Positions 1 to 11,400 of a stretch of DNA of 42,500 nucleotides are shown piece after piece (within the stretch, counting starts at the first letter, position 1; each line of letters opens with the position of its first letter). The notes below the pieces were generated by a model that worked only from the letters and a program-made list of their open reading frames with translations, did not search any database and was not told where the DNA came from. The translations under genes were made by a program, and so were the position numbers. Source of the stretch: Glandiceps talaboti (taxonomy: Eukaryota > Hemichordata > Enteropneusta > Spengelidae); NCBI RefSeq assembly GCF_964340395.1, contig NC_135566.1, positions 12,835,001 to 12,877,500 on the forward strand, in the 5' to 3' direction.

Positions 1-263
1 CTACCATGCCCTCGTCTAGAGTTACCGCGTTTTGCCATGGACTCGAGAAACATTAACTTCAAACACAGGCGTTCGTCCCTGTCTTGACACTAACATAGTA
101 GCAATCACTATAATTGTTGCATCCGACTGATTTGAGACATCGTATCGTGCAACCACAAGAGATATCTACCACCACAACAATGGTTGCCACAGCGACAGGT
201 TGCTGTTTTGAGCGAGTTGAGTCAGACATGATCAGTATACATATGTACACGAAATACTAGACA
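1..263 (+). promoter_or_regulatory. 5' flank / leader of the host receptor gene
   Basis: No coding exon is recognisable here. An in-frame TAG at 258-260 precedes the ATG at 264, and the start has a good Kozak context (A at -3, G at +4). I see no clear TATA box. An open frame on the opposite strand (59-250) has low-complexity Val/Cys content and no recognisable domain. Confidence 0.4.
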
Positions 264-496
264 ATGGTTGGGAAGCTCCGAGATTCCTTGCCGTGTTTTG
301 CAACCTATTTACTTATATTTCTTGGATTATCAGATTATAGCGATGGGGTTAAACGCGTGACTATTGGTATTCTGATTCCCTGGTCTGGCTACGTCGATCT
401 GGATTACGACTTCAAAGGTCAGCATAACGTTGGGGCTATTAATTTGGCCATAGAGACGATCTCCGAATTAGACATGGTCGACACATTTCATTTCAG
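264..496 (+). CDS. Receptor guanylate cyclase-like gene, exon 1 (signal peptide and start of ligand-binding domain)
   Basis: This is the first coding exon of a gene resembling membrane (natriuretic-peptide-receptor-type) guanylate cyclases, whose extracellular part is an ANF-receptor/periplasmic-binding-protein-like domain. The start ATG follows an in-frame stop and has a good Kozak context. Residues 1-27 look like a signal peptide with hydrophobic core FATYLLIFLGL. The first beta strand and helix follow: VTIGILIPWSG, then GAINLAIETI, both typical of this domain. The exon ends at a GTAAAC donor (497) after 77 codons plus 2 nt. Only the N-terminal ectodomain is in the window, so the cyclase activity is inferred from resemblance. 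Another ANF-receptor-domain protein is possible. Confidence 0.75.
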
Positions 497-790
497 GTAA
501 ACGGAATCTTTACTTTTCAATTGTTGTTTTTGCAAAGACAGTCAACGTGTTTGAATGAATCTGATGTCAACTTCAAGTCAATTACTAGTATCATCATGAA
601 CATAACATCACCAGGTCTCATACTGAAAACTGAAAGCGACATTTTATAATAAAACTGTTTTCTATCATCTTTTATACCCACGCTTACACAGTAGAGACTT
701 TTATACTATGCTGCGAGCGTTCGTTCACAACTTCTCTTGAATTGGGATGATATATAAGAGTAGACGGCTCCAGGCTACGACAGACTTTTA

Positions 791-839
791 GTGCGTGCGC
801 GTGCGCGCGCGCGCGCGTGTGTGTGTGTGGGGGGGGGGT
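791..839. repeat. Alternating GT/GC purine-pyrimidine tract followed by poly-G
   Basis: About 38 bp of strictly alternating (GT/GC)n runs into roughly ten G. Alternating GC/GT is a classical Z-DNA-prone sequence. Confidence 0.8.
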
Positions 840-1339
840 GTAGTTCATCTCATATCCAGACGCCATAGGAAAAATCAAACATCATAGCGCTGTATGTATT
901 ATAATCTCATATTTAGAGTCAATGTAAAATTAGATTATATTACATATTATTAATATACAGTGTTTTGGACGAGAGATACCGGATTCAGCTGCGTGGAGCA
1001 ATTAAAAAGCACATGAGTTGATCACGTGTCAAATATCGGAAGAATACGTCAAACAAACGTACATACTGCAAATTAAAAATCGTTCATGTACTACTACAAT
1101 AGCGACAACTAGCATAGTAAACAGTTTATTGTTCACTTCCAAAACCGGTAACCGTACTACAAAAAGAAAGAAAAAAAAGTTCAGACCAGATTTAAACTGA
1201 ATGCCTTCCGTAAGGACAACATTTGTAGGTTTTCGTTCCTACATCCAATATGTAGTTGTTGGAATGCAACAGAAGTTACAGAACATATGCGATTAGTCAT
1301 GTTTGAAGTATGTACCAAATTATATTGAATTTGAGGTAT

Positions 1340-2105
1340 GCATTTTCAAGATATAGCCAATTTACTGAAAATCATTAATTATGCAAATGAGTCATTAAAA
1401 CTAAAAAATGCTGCATCACAATGCTTTTTAGAAGCTGTGCATTTTGTCTTCATGGTTGATGTATGTAGTATATTGAATTTGGAAGGTGTATTCTCAAGAT
1501 TTAGCCTAATTACTGAAAATCATTAATTATGCAAATGAATCATTTAAAGTAAAAGCTATATTATCAAACTTTATGTGTCACATGAACTTTGTTATCGTCA
1601 ATGTATGGACCAAATAATGTTGAGTTTGCAGTGTGCATTCTTAAAGTATAGTCTAATTACTGAATGTCATCAATTATGCAAATGTCTCATTAATACTAAG
1701 CTTTTGGAGAAATGGGCACCCTGGTATTATGAATGTAGCTACCCAGTTATATAGAACTTGTAGCTTACACTCTTCATATATAGCCTAATTACTGAAAATA
1801 TTAATTATGCAAATTACTCATTAAAATTAAAGCTACATCAACAAGCTTTTTAGCATATCTGCCCTTTGTTTTGTTTGAAGTATGCACCAAATTATATTCA
1901 ATTTGAAGAATTTATTCTTAAGAATTAATGAAAATCATTAATTATGCAAATGAGTCAATAAACTACAAGCTATGTTATCAAACTTTATATGTGCACTTTG
2001 TTATCATCAATGTATGTCCCAAATTATATTGAATTTGAAGTCTGTATTCATAAGATATAGCCTAATTACCGAAAACAATTAATCATGCAAATAGCTCATT
2101 AATAT
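1340..2105 (+). repeat. Degenerate ~140-bp tandem repeat with conserved ATGCAAAT core
   Basis: The string TTAATTATGCAAAT or a close variant recurs near 1377, 1525, 1671, 1802, 1940 and 2080, with spacings of about 131-148 bp. Each copy has a preceding CCTAATTACTGAAAATCA-like stretch and a following GAGTCATTAA-like stretch. There are six diverged copies. The conserved core equals the octamer motif, but nothing here shows function. Confidence 0.75.
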
Positions 2106-2181
2106 TCAGTGAATGTTTACCAAAACCTAATTAAGCCAGTCGTTTTTGAGTAAATTGTGATACAGTTACAAAGATACACAG

Positions 2182-2288
2182 CCACACACAGACACATACA
2201 CACACACACAGACAGACACACACACACACACACACACATACACACAGATACACACACACAGACAGAGACAGACAGACAGACACACACA

Positions 2289-2322
<34 letters not shown>
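2182..2322. repeat. (CA)n microsatellite with CAGA interruptions
   Basis: About 140 bp of CA dinucleotides broken by CAGA and CATA variants. The open frames it creates on the minus strand are artefacts. Confidence 0.9.
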
Positions 2323-2323
<1 letters not shown>

Positions 2324-3065
2324 TTTTCATCCCTAATATATAACCTTCCTTTACGAAAGGTAAAATGATTAAATTTCAAATGGCTGTACAATTTACGAGT
2401 TCCAGAAAATGTTATAGTCAAACATTATCTAAGTTTATGTTTACTGCTAGTCTGCCACAAAGACTATCTAGATTCTATATTTTCTCAAACCAGAGCTGTT
2501 ATTTCTTCCGCAACACCCCTTGACGGTGCCGTAAAAGAGGCTGTGGTTTACGACGATGAGATTCTAAGATTGTTTTAATAGTGTCAGCTGTAAAAAATAT
2601 ATAGAAGAAGGTAGTTTTTTCGAGGTACTATAGTGACACGGCTTGAGCAGAAATTGGAGTGAAGACATGGTTGAACAATACCTTTCGTAGAACCAAAGAA
2701 TGTGATTATATCATGTCACTGATGCGAAGGGAGACGTGCGCAAAAATAATGCGTAAACATGTGGACGTCATTAATAAAAGATCACGCAGTCACACCGACC
2801 TTTCTACAACAGCAAATGTTTCATGTTTTACATCATTTTAAGAAACGTTAACTATGGATTTTGGAGTCATTTTCCTATAGCCTTTCATAGGAGGAGATTT
2901 AATATAAAAATTATATCAATCTACCATATTACTTCACGAAACGAAACTCCTACAGTTGACTATATTTTTTCAGTCAAGCGGTTGTTTATTTATGTATTAA
3001 TTATATATATGACACCTGACCCTTTACGGGGAGGAGACACGCGAATACAAATAACCCGAATTGGA

Positions 3066-3275
3066 TATTGTATTGTATTGTATTGTATTGTATTGTATTG
3101 TATTGTATTGTATTGTATTGTATTGTATTGTATTGTATTGTATTGTATTGTGATGTATGTATTGTGTTGTGTTGTGTTTCGTTGCGTTGCGTTGCGTTGC
3201 GTTGTGTTGTGTTGTGTTGTGTTGTGTTGTGTTGTGTTGTGTAGCATTGTGTTGTGTTGTGTAGCATTGTGACTT
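3066..3275. repeat. Compound pentanucleotide repeat (TATTG)n-(GTTGC)n-(GTTGT)n
   Basis: About 17 near-perfect TATTG units are followed by related GTTGC and GTTGT blocks that keep the 5-bp period, then a short duplicated GTAGCATTGTG segment. It is a single array of successive point-variant expansions. Confidence 0.9.
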
Positions 3276-3641
3276 TGTCTAGCATCTAAACTACTCGCGT
3301 TGTTTATACATCGAATGACCTTTAGACGTCAATATTTGTACATACACGGGTTGTTTCAGCACTATTTTTATGTCATCGCTAGCAACGGAAGAGGGGGTTC
3401 ATATAATTGAAAGTGTCTGCATTGGTATACGAAAAACCAAAGAGATCCCAACTGTCTACAAAAACAAACATGTGCATTGTCAAATATGGCAAAGAAACGG
3501 CACATTTCCTATTATTAATATAATCTTGAACATTAGCATTGATGAGTCATTCTATTCAATTGGTATGCCTTGGCTATTAGCAACACTTTTATGCGAGAAC
3601 TATTTCAATCACTGTATTGAGATCATGTTTCAAGACCGCGA

Positions 3642-4015
3642 TATTGGTGGAGTGGTGGTGGATGTACAATGAAGGGATGGTGGTGATGGAGTGCGGGGGG
3701 ATGGGGTGGTGGTGGTAGTAGTAGTATACGTAGTAGTAACAGTTATGGTGGATGTAGTGTAGGGGTGGTGTGTTGGTGTTGGTGATGGGTTGGTTGGCTG
3801 TGATAGTGGTAGGGTGGCGGTAGTGGTAGAAATCGGGTGGTGGGGTTGTGGTAGGGGTGGTATTTGTGGTAGTCGTGAAGGTGAAGTAGTGGTGCGGAGT
3901 GATAGTGGTGAGAATGGTGATGGTGGTGATGGAAGGGGCGGTGGTGGGGTTGGGCTAGTGGTGCGGATTGTAGTGGTGATAGTGGTAGTGGTGCGTGCGT
4001 GAATAGTTGGACGGT
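3642..4015. repeat. GGT/GTA-rich purine-biased low-complexity tract
   Basis: About 370 bp built almost entirely of GGT, GGTG, GTAGTA and GATGGT words. It leaves both strands open for long stretches, so the overlapping open frames are compositional and not genes. Confidence 0.85.
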
Positions 4016-5416
4016 GGTGACTGAACAATTGTATCGTTCAATGCGAAATTCGTCACCAATTTCAACCATGATTACGTAATTGAACTAATTTCAATTTGCT
4101 TACACAAAAAATACTGTATATGTTTTTAATACACATTTTCCCGAACTTTCTCTCTTATCTTAAAGCTTATCACTTTACACTCATATCAAACACTTTATTC
4201 AAATGACCTATTTGGCGACATACAGTAATCATTTCAAATGAAAGAAAAGTGAAGGTATTAAACAGGGTAACTATGTTGAAATTCACGTCATCAAAATAAC
4301 TGTGGGTACAACGTATATCTATGACTGGGAAAGCCCCGACAGTTCCACTCGTACTAGCGACGTGATAGCGAGCTGTGCAACATATATATAGCCCTGTCAG
4401 ATGTTCTCAAACCTGAGTGGGATTCTGTAGCTATGTGTATGTATGTACCTGTAGAACAAAAATCAAGAGGAACGATTCTCAGCACAGAAGAAAAATAACA
4501 AATTATTATTTATCATCGGATATCATGATCAGGGTGTCACTATCTGATGTTGCCTTGCGAACGTGATCGTAAGACGTTACATAGCCCAAGGAAATGCAAT
4601 TCTTACTTTGATATTCATGAGATAGTAAACCCATGCCATCGATATTACTGTAACAACAAACGTAAAAAAAACCAAATCAATCGATATGAGCGCCAGCGGC
4701 AATATCCAGATATTATTTTTAGTGTTTTCTCTATGTTAAGAGTTTGAGGACAAAGAGCTACTCCTGCGTAGTTTAATCGATTGACGTGAAGATAACAGTC
4801 CATCCATGTTAGCGGTATATCGTACTCGTTTCTGATACGCTGTAGGTTCTATGCAATTAATGACTGAATATCGGGTTCCTCATTCTGCAGATACATGCGG
4901 ATATTCTGGAGATACATTTGTCGTTGGTATAACGATGTTGAGCAGATAATGCGTTCTCCGACAAGACAAGATAGAGTAACATTGGTTGTTGTAAGCTTTC
5001 AATTGGGCAATGCTCCTGGTATTGATGGAGTCTCATCCACTGGCAATATTTTTTAAAATTAAAAAATGTGCCCGCTTATTGTCGTGGAAATGATTTGCAA
5101 ACTTGTTTTTGTATGTAATTCTTGAGTTAGTAGTCTTCTCAGCTGATTGGGTTGAAGATGTCACTGTTTCGATACACATACACAAAATAGGGTTATAGTG
5201 GGCAGACGTTTCTGTAACATTTTAGGCAATCGACTCTATACAAGGTTAGAAAATAACAGTCGTATTGTTGATGAGCAGGCGATTTGATGATATGGTCTGA
5301 TATTATGATAATTTAAGGCAACATTGGACTGTTTATTACCATGGTTACAAGGATGCTTTAGTAAAAGTGAAACATGTTTTGAGCACCTCATATACATAGC
5401 TAATAGCAATGCAAAG

Positions 5417-5559
<143 letters not shown>

Positions 5560-5971
5560 GTACACATACACAAATGCATTCGCTTGGCTGTCACCCAACT
5601 CATCTCTGAATATGAAATGTTTTAATTTACCCGGTAAACGACCGCTCCCGAGGTTTAATTTGGTTCACATCATGAACAAAATATTTCGGGGGGGGGGACC
5701 CTTTCAGACCATCAGAATATTCATGCCCCCCTTTGATCCTCATTTTTTTTCATGCCCCCATTGCTCTCCAGGTCCCCCGTAAATTCTGATCCCAGCCTAG
5801 TGAACTAGCTGATAACACTTAAAGATACACCTTGACAATAAAGTACACTCAACCATTAAAATTCATCTTTATTTGTTCATCGTGATATTTCCCAAAATGA
5901 AATATCAGCTCTGGTTTGCGAGAATGATTTGTTCTTTAGTCTATATTGAATATTCAACCTTTCAATTTCAG

Positions 5972-6081
5972 TATTGCCACACGTGACTCCAAATGTGACT
6001 CAAAGGCTGCAGGAACAGGTACAGTTGAACTCATTCAAGATGAAAATGTTGACGTCATAATAGGTCCGCCATGTTCGGAAG
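5972..6081 (+). CDS. Receptor guanylate cyclase-like gene, exon 2
   Basis: The exon lies between a good acceptor (TTCAATTTCAG) and a GTAAGC donor. It is 110 bp, enters at phase 2 and leaves with one base of a codon. It encodes about 36 residues: an S-I-A-T-R-D-S-K-C-D start, an acidic helix (GTVELIQDENVD), then VIIGPPCSE. That last motif corresponds to the conserved V-x-x-hydrophobic-G-P-x-C-x-x-A segment of ANF-receptor ectodomains, where the Cys usually joins an intrachain disulphide. The join to exons 1 and 3 preserves frame. Too short to be found by simple ORF scanning. Confidence 0.78.
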
Positions 6082-6530
6082 GTAAGCATTTCATGTGATC
6101 TCATGCTTGGTCCACTGTAACGAGTTCATGTGACGTCATAGGCCCATTTGTGTTTCGAAGGTAAGTACTACAGTATAGATGTGATGTCATAATAGGCCCA
6201 CTGTGTTCAGAAGGTACTTCATATGATCTTGTAAGATCATGTGATGTCATAGGTCAACTGTTTTTAGAAAGTAAGTAGTTCATTTGATGTCATATTAGGT
6301 CCAGCCTGTTCTGAGTCAACATGTTTTAGAAGAAAGTGATGGGATTTATCCTACTTTCGGATTTTGCAGAAGGGCGGGGGTGGGGGTGGGGGTGGGTGTC
6401 TTAGACTTTTTGTCGACCCGATGGAAAACTCCACCACCCCCAGCTCGAAGAAAATGTACTGTGCCTTAGTTCATGTGACATCATAATGGCCCACTGCACT
6501 GTGTGTAGAAGTTATAAGCAGTTCACTGTT
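6049..6530 (+). repeat. Tandem decayed copies of the exon 2 3' end and its splice donor
   Basis: The end of exon 2 plus the start of intron 2 (GACGTCATAATAGGTCC ... GAAGGTAAG, 6049-6088) recurs in diverged form at about 6131, 6181, 6241, 6286 and 6475. Each copy begins with a GTGAYGTCATA-like word and ends with a GAAGGTA- or GAAAGTA-like word. The 6181 copy matches about 28 of 34 positions of the exon-spanning unit and keeps a GAAGGTA junction. A G-rich stretch near 6370-6400 interrupts the array. Confidence 0.7.
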
Positions 6531-6808
6531 ATCCGCCTAATTGTATCATGGGGGGGGGGGGGGATTTGGCAGCAGACATCTCATTGGTAAGAATTTTTTT
6601 TTCATAGAATGGAGAATGTTAATGATGAAAGTTAATGATGGCAGGAGAAACTTTTGTAGGGAAGTTTGTGAACTAGTTTATAGTTGACATTGACCTGGGA
6701 ACCACAAACATTTCACCACTATGGTTATTCGTCATTGTAGCATAATTGAACTGTTTCTAGACAATGCTTAGCTAATACAACCTTGTCGATCTCCTGTACC
6801 ATTTATGT

Positions 6809-6889
<81 letters not shown>

Positions 6890-6942
6890 ACCAATCGGGA
6901 CACCAACACCATCAACAGTCGCTTGTTTCTTTCTTTCTGTAG
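6082..6942 (+). other. Host gene intron 2 (861 bp)
   Basis: Bounded by GTAAGC and TTCTTTCTGTAG. It contains the decayed exon-boundary copies, a poly-G run (about 6550-6563) and a trinucleotide array near the acceptor. No other gene is visible. Confidence 0.75.
6809..6890. repeat. (CAA)n-(CGA)n compound trinucleotide array
   Basis: About 16 CAA units switch abruptly to about 11 CGA units near 6856. The array ends about 50 bp upstream of the exon 3 acceptor. It is open in all frames, so the poly-Thr, poly-Val and poly-Leu frames here are artefacts. Confidence 0.95.
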
Positions 6943-7181
6943 CTTGTTTGTTATCCGCCCAGTTAGCATCATACTGGGATATACCGATTATTTCCTGGTT
7001 TGCTGTCAAGAGAGAGTTGAATGATAAAGATTACTACACAACATTGGCACGTACATTTGGACCATTCAGCAGAATGGCAGAATTTTTCCTGATGATTCTT
7101 GAAAAGTATCATTGGAATCGTGTGGTGTTTATTTCTTCAACGGAACTACTTTGGGATGATGCCTGTAAAACGTTTGTCCGG
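6943..7181 (+). CDS. Receptor guanylate cyclase-like gene, exon 3
   Basis: A pyrimidine-rich acceptor (TTTCTTTCTGTAG) opens the exon and a GTATGT donor closes it. It is 239 bp, enters at phase 1 and ends at phase 0. The 79 complete codons plus one shared codon encode hallmark ANF-receptor ectodomain segments: LASYWDIPIISWFA (the ASxWxIPxxSW-type segment), TLARTFGPFSRMAEF, then MILEKYHWNRVVFISS (the LxxxYxW-x-x-V strand), ending in DDACKTFVR. These are strongly reminiscent of natriuretic-peptide-receptor and invertebrate orphan guanylate cyclases. The exon precedes the intron that received the giant transposon. Confidence 0.85.
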
Positions 7182-8451
7182 GTATGTATTTCATCGTATG
7201 TTACATTTTCCTGTCTTATAAAATCAAACGCTTCCGATTGGCAATATGCCATATCGTTTTTCATCAACTCTTGAAGGCTTTCCTGTGATGTAGCGTTTGC
7301 GGTTGAAGTTGATATTTCAGAGAGCAACCCAATAGTTGGGTGAATCTGGGAGAAAATCACTGCAAAAAACATCCCCTTATTTCCGAAATCCGGGAGGTTT
7401 TACCTTCAAGGACACATAATCCATAAGAGCTTACACTACACGTACACTGTTTGCCCTATGATGTTTACCATAGCAAGTACCCCTATTTTACGATTCAACA
7501 GACCTAGATAGCCGACGAAAAACACTTCCTTTTCCGTGAAATTTCTAACAAGGATGTGTACCTTCTTCGTCTGGGACTGCCATCAGCAGGACCATAGTGA
7601 ACCCTCCTTTTATAATTTCACTCCACGTGTTTTTCCTTTAAAAAGGCTGACCACATCAAATGTCACAGAGCATGTTCTCTTTTACACTAAATTCAACATA
7701 GGGCCCCAGTGTCAAATTCCGCGCTTATTCAATAATATTCTAGCTAGTATATTGATAATACAGTTCAGTACGGAAAAGTCAGACCACAGCATATGATGTA
7801 CTAACATAAAGGCGTGCACACTCCAAATGGGAGGCGTGTCACTCTCACGTTCCTGCAAGCTAGAATGTGGGACTGCCATGGGAGATCAAATCAAGATCAA
7901 ATCGATCTCACACTCTTTATCACTGCGCGAGTTAAATTTTGTTTTATAAACCCACTGTTGATTGTTTTTTTGTAGTCACATGAGTCAGCAGGCGTAAGTA
8001 TTGATTGACCAATAGAATAACGTGTATTAAATGTAGAACCGGAACTACGCACATTCCAGCAGACGATAACAAAGTGAACGGGCTCATAATGTTGACATAT
8101 ATACGCCGCGCCAAAGATGATAAAATATTGGCGACACATTTAGGTAGGATTTCTCATACTTTTGTTATGATCGGAGAATTTGAACCCCTCGGAACATATC
8201 GATTGTTTACCCTTAGAGACAACGATTCAGGTGAACGAGTAATGATCGAGCCACCGGGAACCGGTACCCGGCAACCGGAGAAATGCCAACGACTACAAGT
8301 CGTCAGAGCCATTTTGCTCGAAAATGGAATGTAAACTTGTTATTGTATGTGCATCTACATACTAGTATTTAATTGTAAGCATTCATACATTGGCAATATT
8401 ATGGTCATGATGTTTGAAAGTGAACCATCCCGACGCGTCGTGTGCCTAGAG
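7182..8451 (+). other. Host gene intron 3, segment left of the transposon
   Basis: No supported gene. An open frame at 8005-8334 gives a 109-residue product with no recognisable domain. The other short frames also lack features. Confidence 0.6.
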
Positions 8452-8460
8452 GTCGGGTAA
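8452..8460. repeat. Left 9-bp target-site duplication (GTCGGGTAA)
   Basis: An exact 9-bp match to 40945-40953, directly abutting the outermost base of the left inverted repeat. The match does not extend further in either direction once the element ends are removed. Nine bp is the usual length for Mutator-like and Foldback elements. Confidence 0.92.
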
Positions 8461-11400
8461 ACTCAGCTGAACGTAGCAGCCACCTCGCCATCAGCCACCG
8501 ATGGGGGCGCTGTTCACAGTAGCCTGAATAGCTCAAACCACAGACACTCGTGACCATGCTCAAACTATAATAGCTTGTCCGTCAGCAAGGAAACAACGCA
8601 TTTTAATTGCTGTAAGTAGTAGTCATACTACCTTTGAATACTTAAATTTGTCCCTGGAAGAATAATTGTTGTCTTTATTGAAATTATTAATCTTTTCATG
8701 TTCCACCATGTAACGTATAGGCATATATAGCAATAGGGAATCAGTGGACATATTAGTAAATACACTCTAACCAACTAGTACACATTATCAGTATGCATCT
8801 CAGCTATAGCCCTGTATAGGTGGTTTGAAATAATTATTATCATTCATACCCAGCAGACACGACTTTATGAACTCAATATGGCCTTCTGGGTAATTTCCAA
8901 TCTAATACTAACAGCTGTAATTGACAAACAATAGAGTGTGCACACATTTTTATAGCTGTAAGTAGTAGTGATACAACCTATTAATACTTGAATTTATCCC
9001 TATAAGAATAATTATTGTCTTTATTGAAATTATTAAACTTTTCATGTTCCACCATGTAATCTATAGGCATGTATAGAGATGGGGAGTCAGTGGATATTTG
9101 AATAAATATTTCTCCAAAAATATTGAGTGTGCATTCTAACCAACTAGTACATACTTTCAGTATGGATCTCAGCTATAGCCCTGTATAGGTGGTATGAAAT
9201 AATTATTGTCATTGATACCCAGCAGACACGACTTTATGAACTCAATATGGCCTCCTGGGTAATTTCTAATCTAATACGAGGAGCTGTAATTGACAAACAA
9301 TGGGGTGTGCACACATTTCAAATATTGAATGTAGTACTGATACTACCTCTGAATACTTGAATTTATCCCTATAAGAATAATTATTGTCTTTATTGAAATT
9401 ATTAAACTTTTCATGTTCCACCATGTAACCTATAGGCATGTATAGAGATGGGGAGTCAGTGGATATTTGAATAAATATTACTCAAAAAATATTGAGTGTG
9501 CATTCTAACCAACTAGTACACATTATCAGTATGCATCTCAGCTATAGCCCTGTATAGGTGGTTTGAAATAATTATTGTCATTGATACCCAGCAGACACGA
9601 CTTTATGAACTCAATATGGCCTTCTGGGTAATTTCCAATCTAATACAAACACCTGTAATTGACAAACAATAGAGTGTGCACACATTTTTATTGCTGAAAG
9701 TAGTAGTGATACTACCTATGAATACTTAAATTTATCTCTGGAAGAATAAATATTGTCTTTATTGAAATTATTAAACTTTTCAAGTCCACCATGTAATGTA
9801 TCACCATATATAGGAATGTGGAATCAATGGATATTTGAATAATTATTTCTCCAAAAATATTGTGTGTGCACTCTAACCAACTAGTACACATTATCAGTAT
9901 GCATCTCAGCTATAGCCCTGTATGGGTGGTTTGAAATAATTATTGTCATTGATACCCAGCAGACACGACTTTATGAACTCAATATGGCCTTCTGGGTAAT
10001 ATCCAATCTAATACTAACAGCTGTAATTGACAAACAATAGAGTGTGCACATTTTTTAATTGCTGTAAGCAGTAGTCATACTACCTATGAATACTTAAATT
10101 TATCCCTGGAAGAATAAATATTGTCTTTATTGAAATTATTAAACTTTTCAAGTCCACCATGTAATGTATAACCATATATAGGAATGTGGAATCAATGGAT
10201 ATTTGAATAATTATTTCTCCAAAAATATTGAGTGTGCACTCTAACCAACTAGTACACATTATCAGTATGCATCTCAGCTATAGCCCTGTATGGGTGGTTT
10301 GAAATAATTATTGTCATTGATACCCAGCAGACACGACTTTATGAACTCAATATGGCCTTCTGGGTAATTTCCAATCTAATACAAACACCTGTAATTGACA
10401 AACAATAGAGTGTGCACACATTTTTATAGCTGTAAGTAGTAGTGATACTACTTATGAATACTTGAACTTATCCCTAGAAGAATAAATATTGTCTTTATTG
10501 AAATTATTAAACTTTTCAAGTCCACCATGTAATGTATAACCATATATAGGAATGGGGAATCAATGGATATTTGAATAATTATTTCTCCAAAAATATTGAG
10601 TGTGCATTCTAACCAACTAGTACACATTATCAGTATGCATCTCAGCTATAGCCCTGTATGGGTGGTTTGAAATAATTATTGTCATTGATACCCAGCAGAC
10701 ACGACTTTATGAACTCAATATGGCCTTCTGGGTAATTTCCAATCTAATACAAACACCTGTAATTGACAAACAATAGAGTGTGCACACATTTTTATAGCTG
10801 TAAGTAGTAGTGATACTACTTATGAATACTTAAATTTATCTCTGGAAGAATAAATATTGTCTTTATTGAAATTATTAAACTTTTCAAGTCCACCATGTAA
10901 TGTATAACCATATATAGGAATGGGGAATCAATGGATATTTGAATAATTATTTCTCCAAAAATATTGAGTGTGCACTCTAACCAACTAGTACACGTTATCA
11001 GTATGCATCTCAGCTATAGCCCTGTATGGGTGGTTTGAAATAATTATTGTCATTGATACCCAGCAGACACGACTTTATGAACTCAATATGGCCTTCTGGG
11101 TAATATCCAATATAATACTAACAGCTGTAATTGACAAACAATAGAGTGTGCACATTTTTTAATTGCTGTAAGCAGTAGTCATACTACCTATGAATACTTA
11201 AATTTATCCCTGGAAGAATAAATATTGTCTTTATTGAAATTATTAAACTTTTCAAGTCCACCATGTAATGTATAACCATATATAGGAATGTGGAATCAAT
11301 GGATATTTGAATAATTATTTCTCCAAAAATATTGAGTGTGCACTCTAACCAACTAGTACACATTATCAGTATGCATCTCAGCTATAGCCCTGTATGGGTG

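Noticed and set aside
2117-2421. Cys-Val repeat frames
   Set aside because: Translation of a (CA)n microsatellite.
2823-3285. Frames across the TATTG/GTTGT array
   Set aside because: Simple-repeat artefacts with no domain outside the repeat.
3630-4069. Thr/Pro/His-rich and Gly/Val-rich frames
   Set aside because: Low-complexity GGT-rich DNA open on both strands.
8005-8334. 109-residue plus-strand frame in host intron 3
   Set aside because: No recognisable domain, no splice or promoter support, and it lies in an intron of a gene on the same strand.
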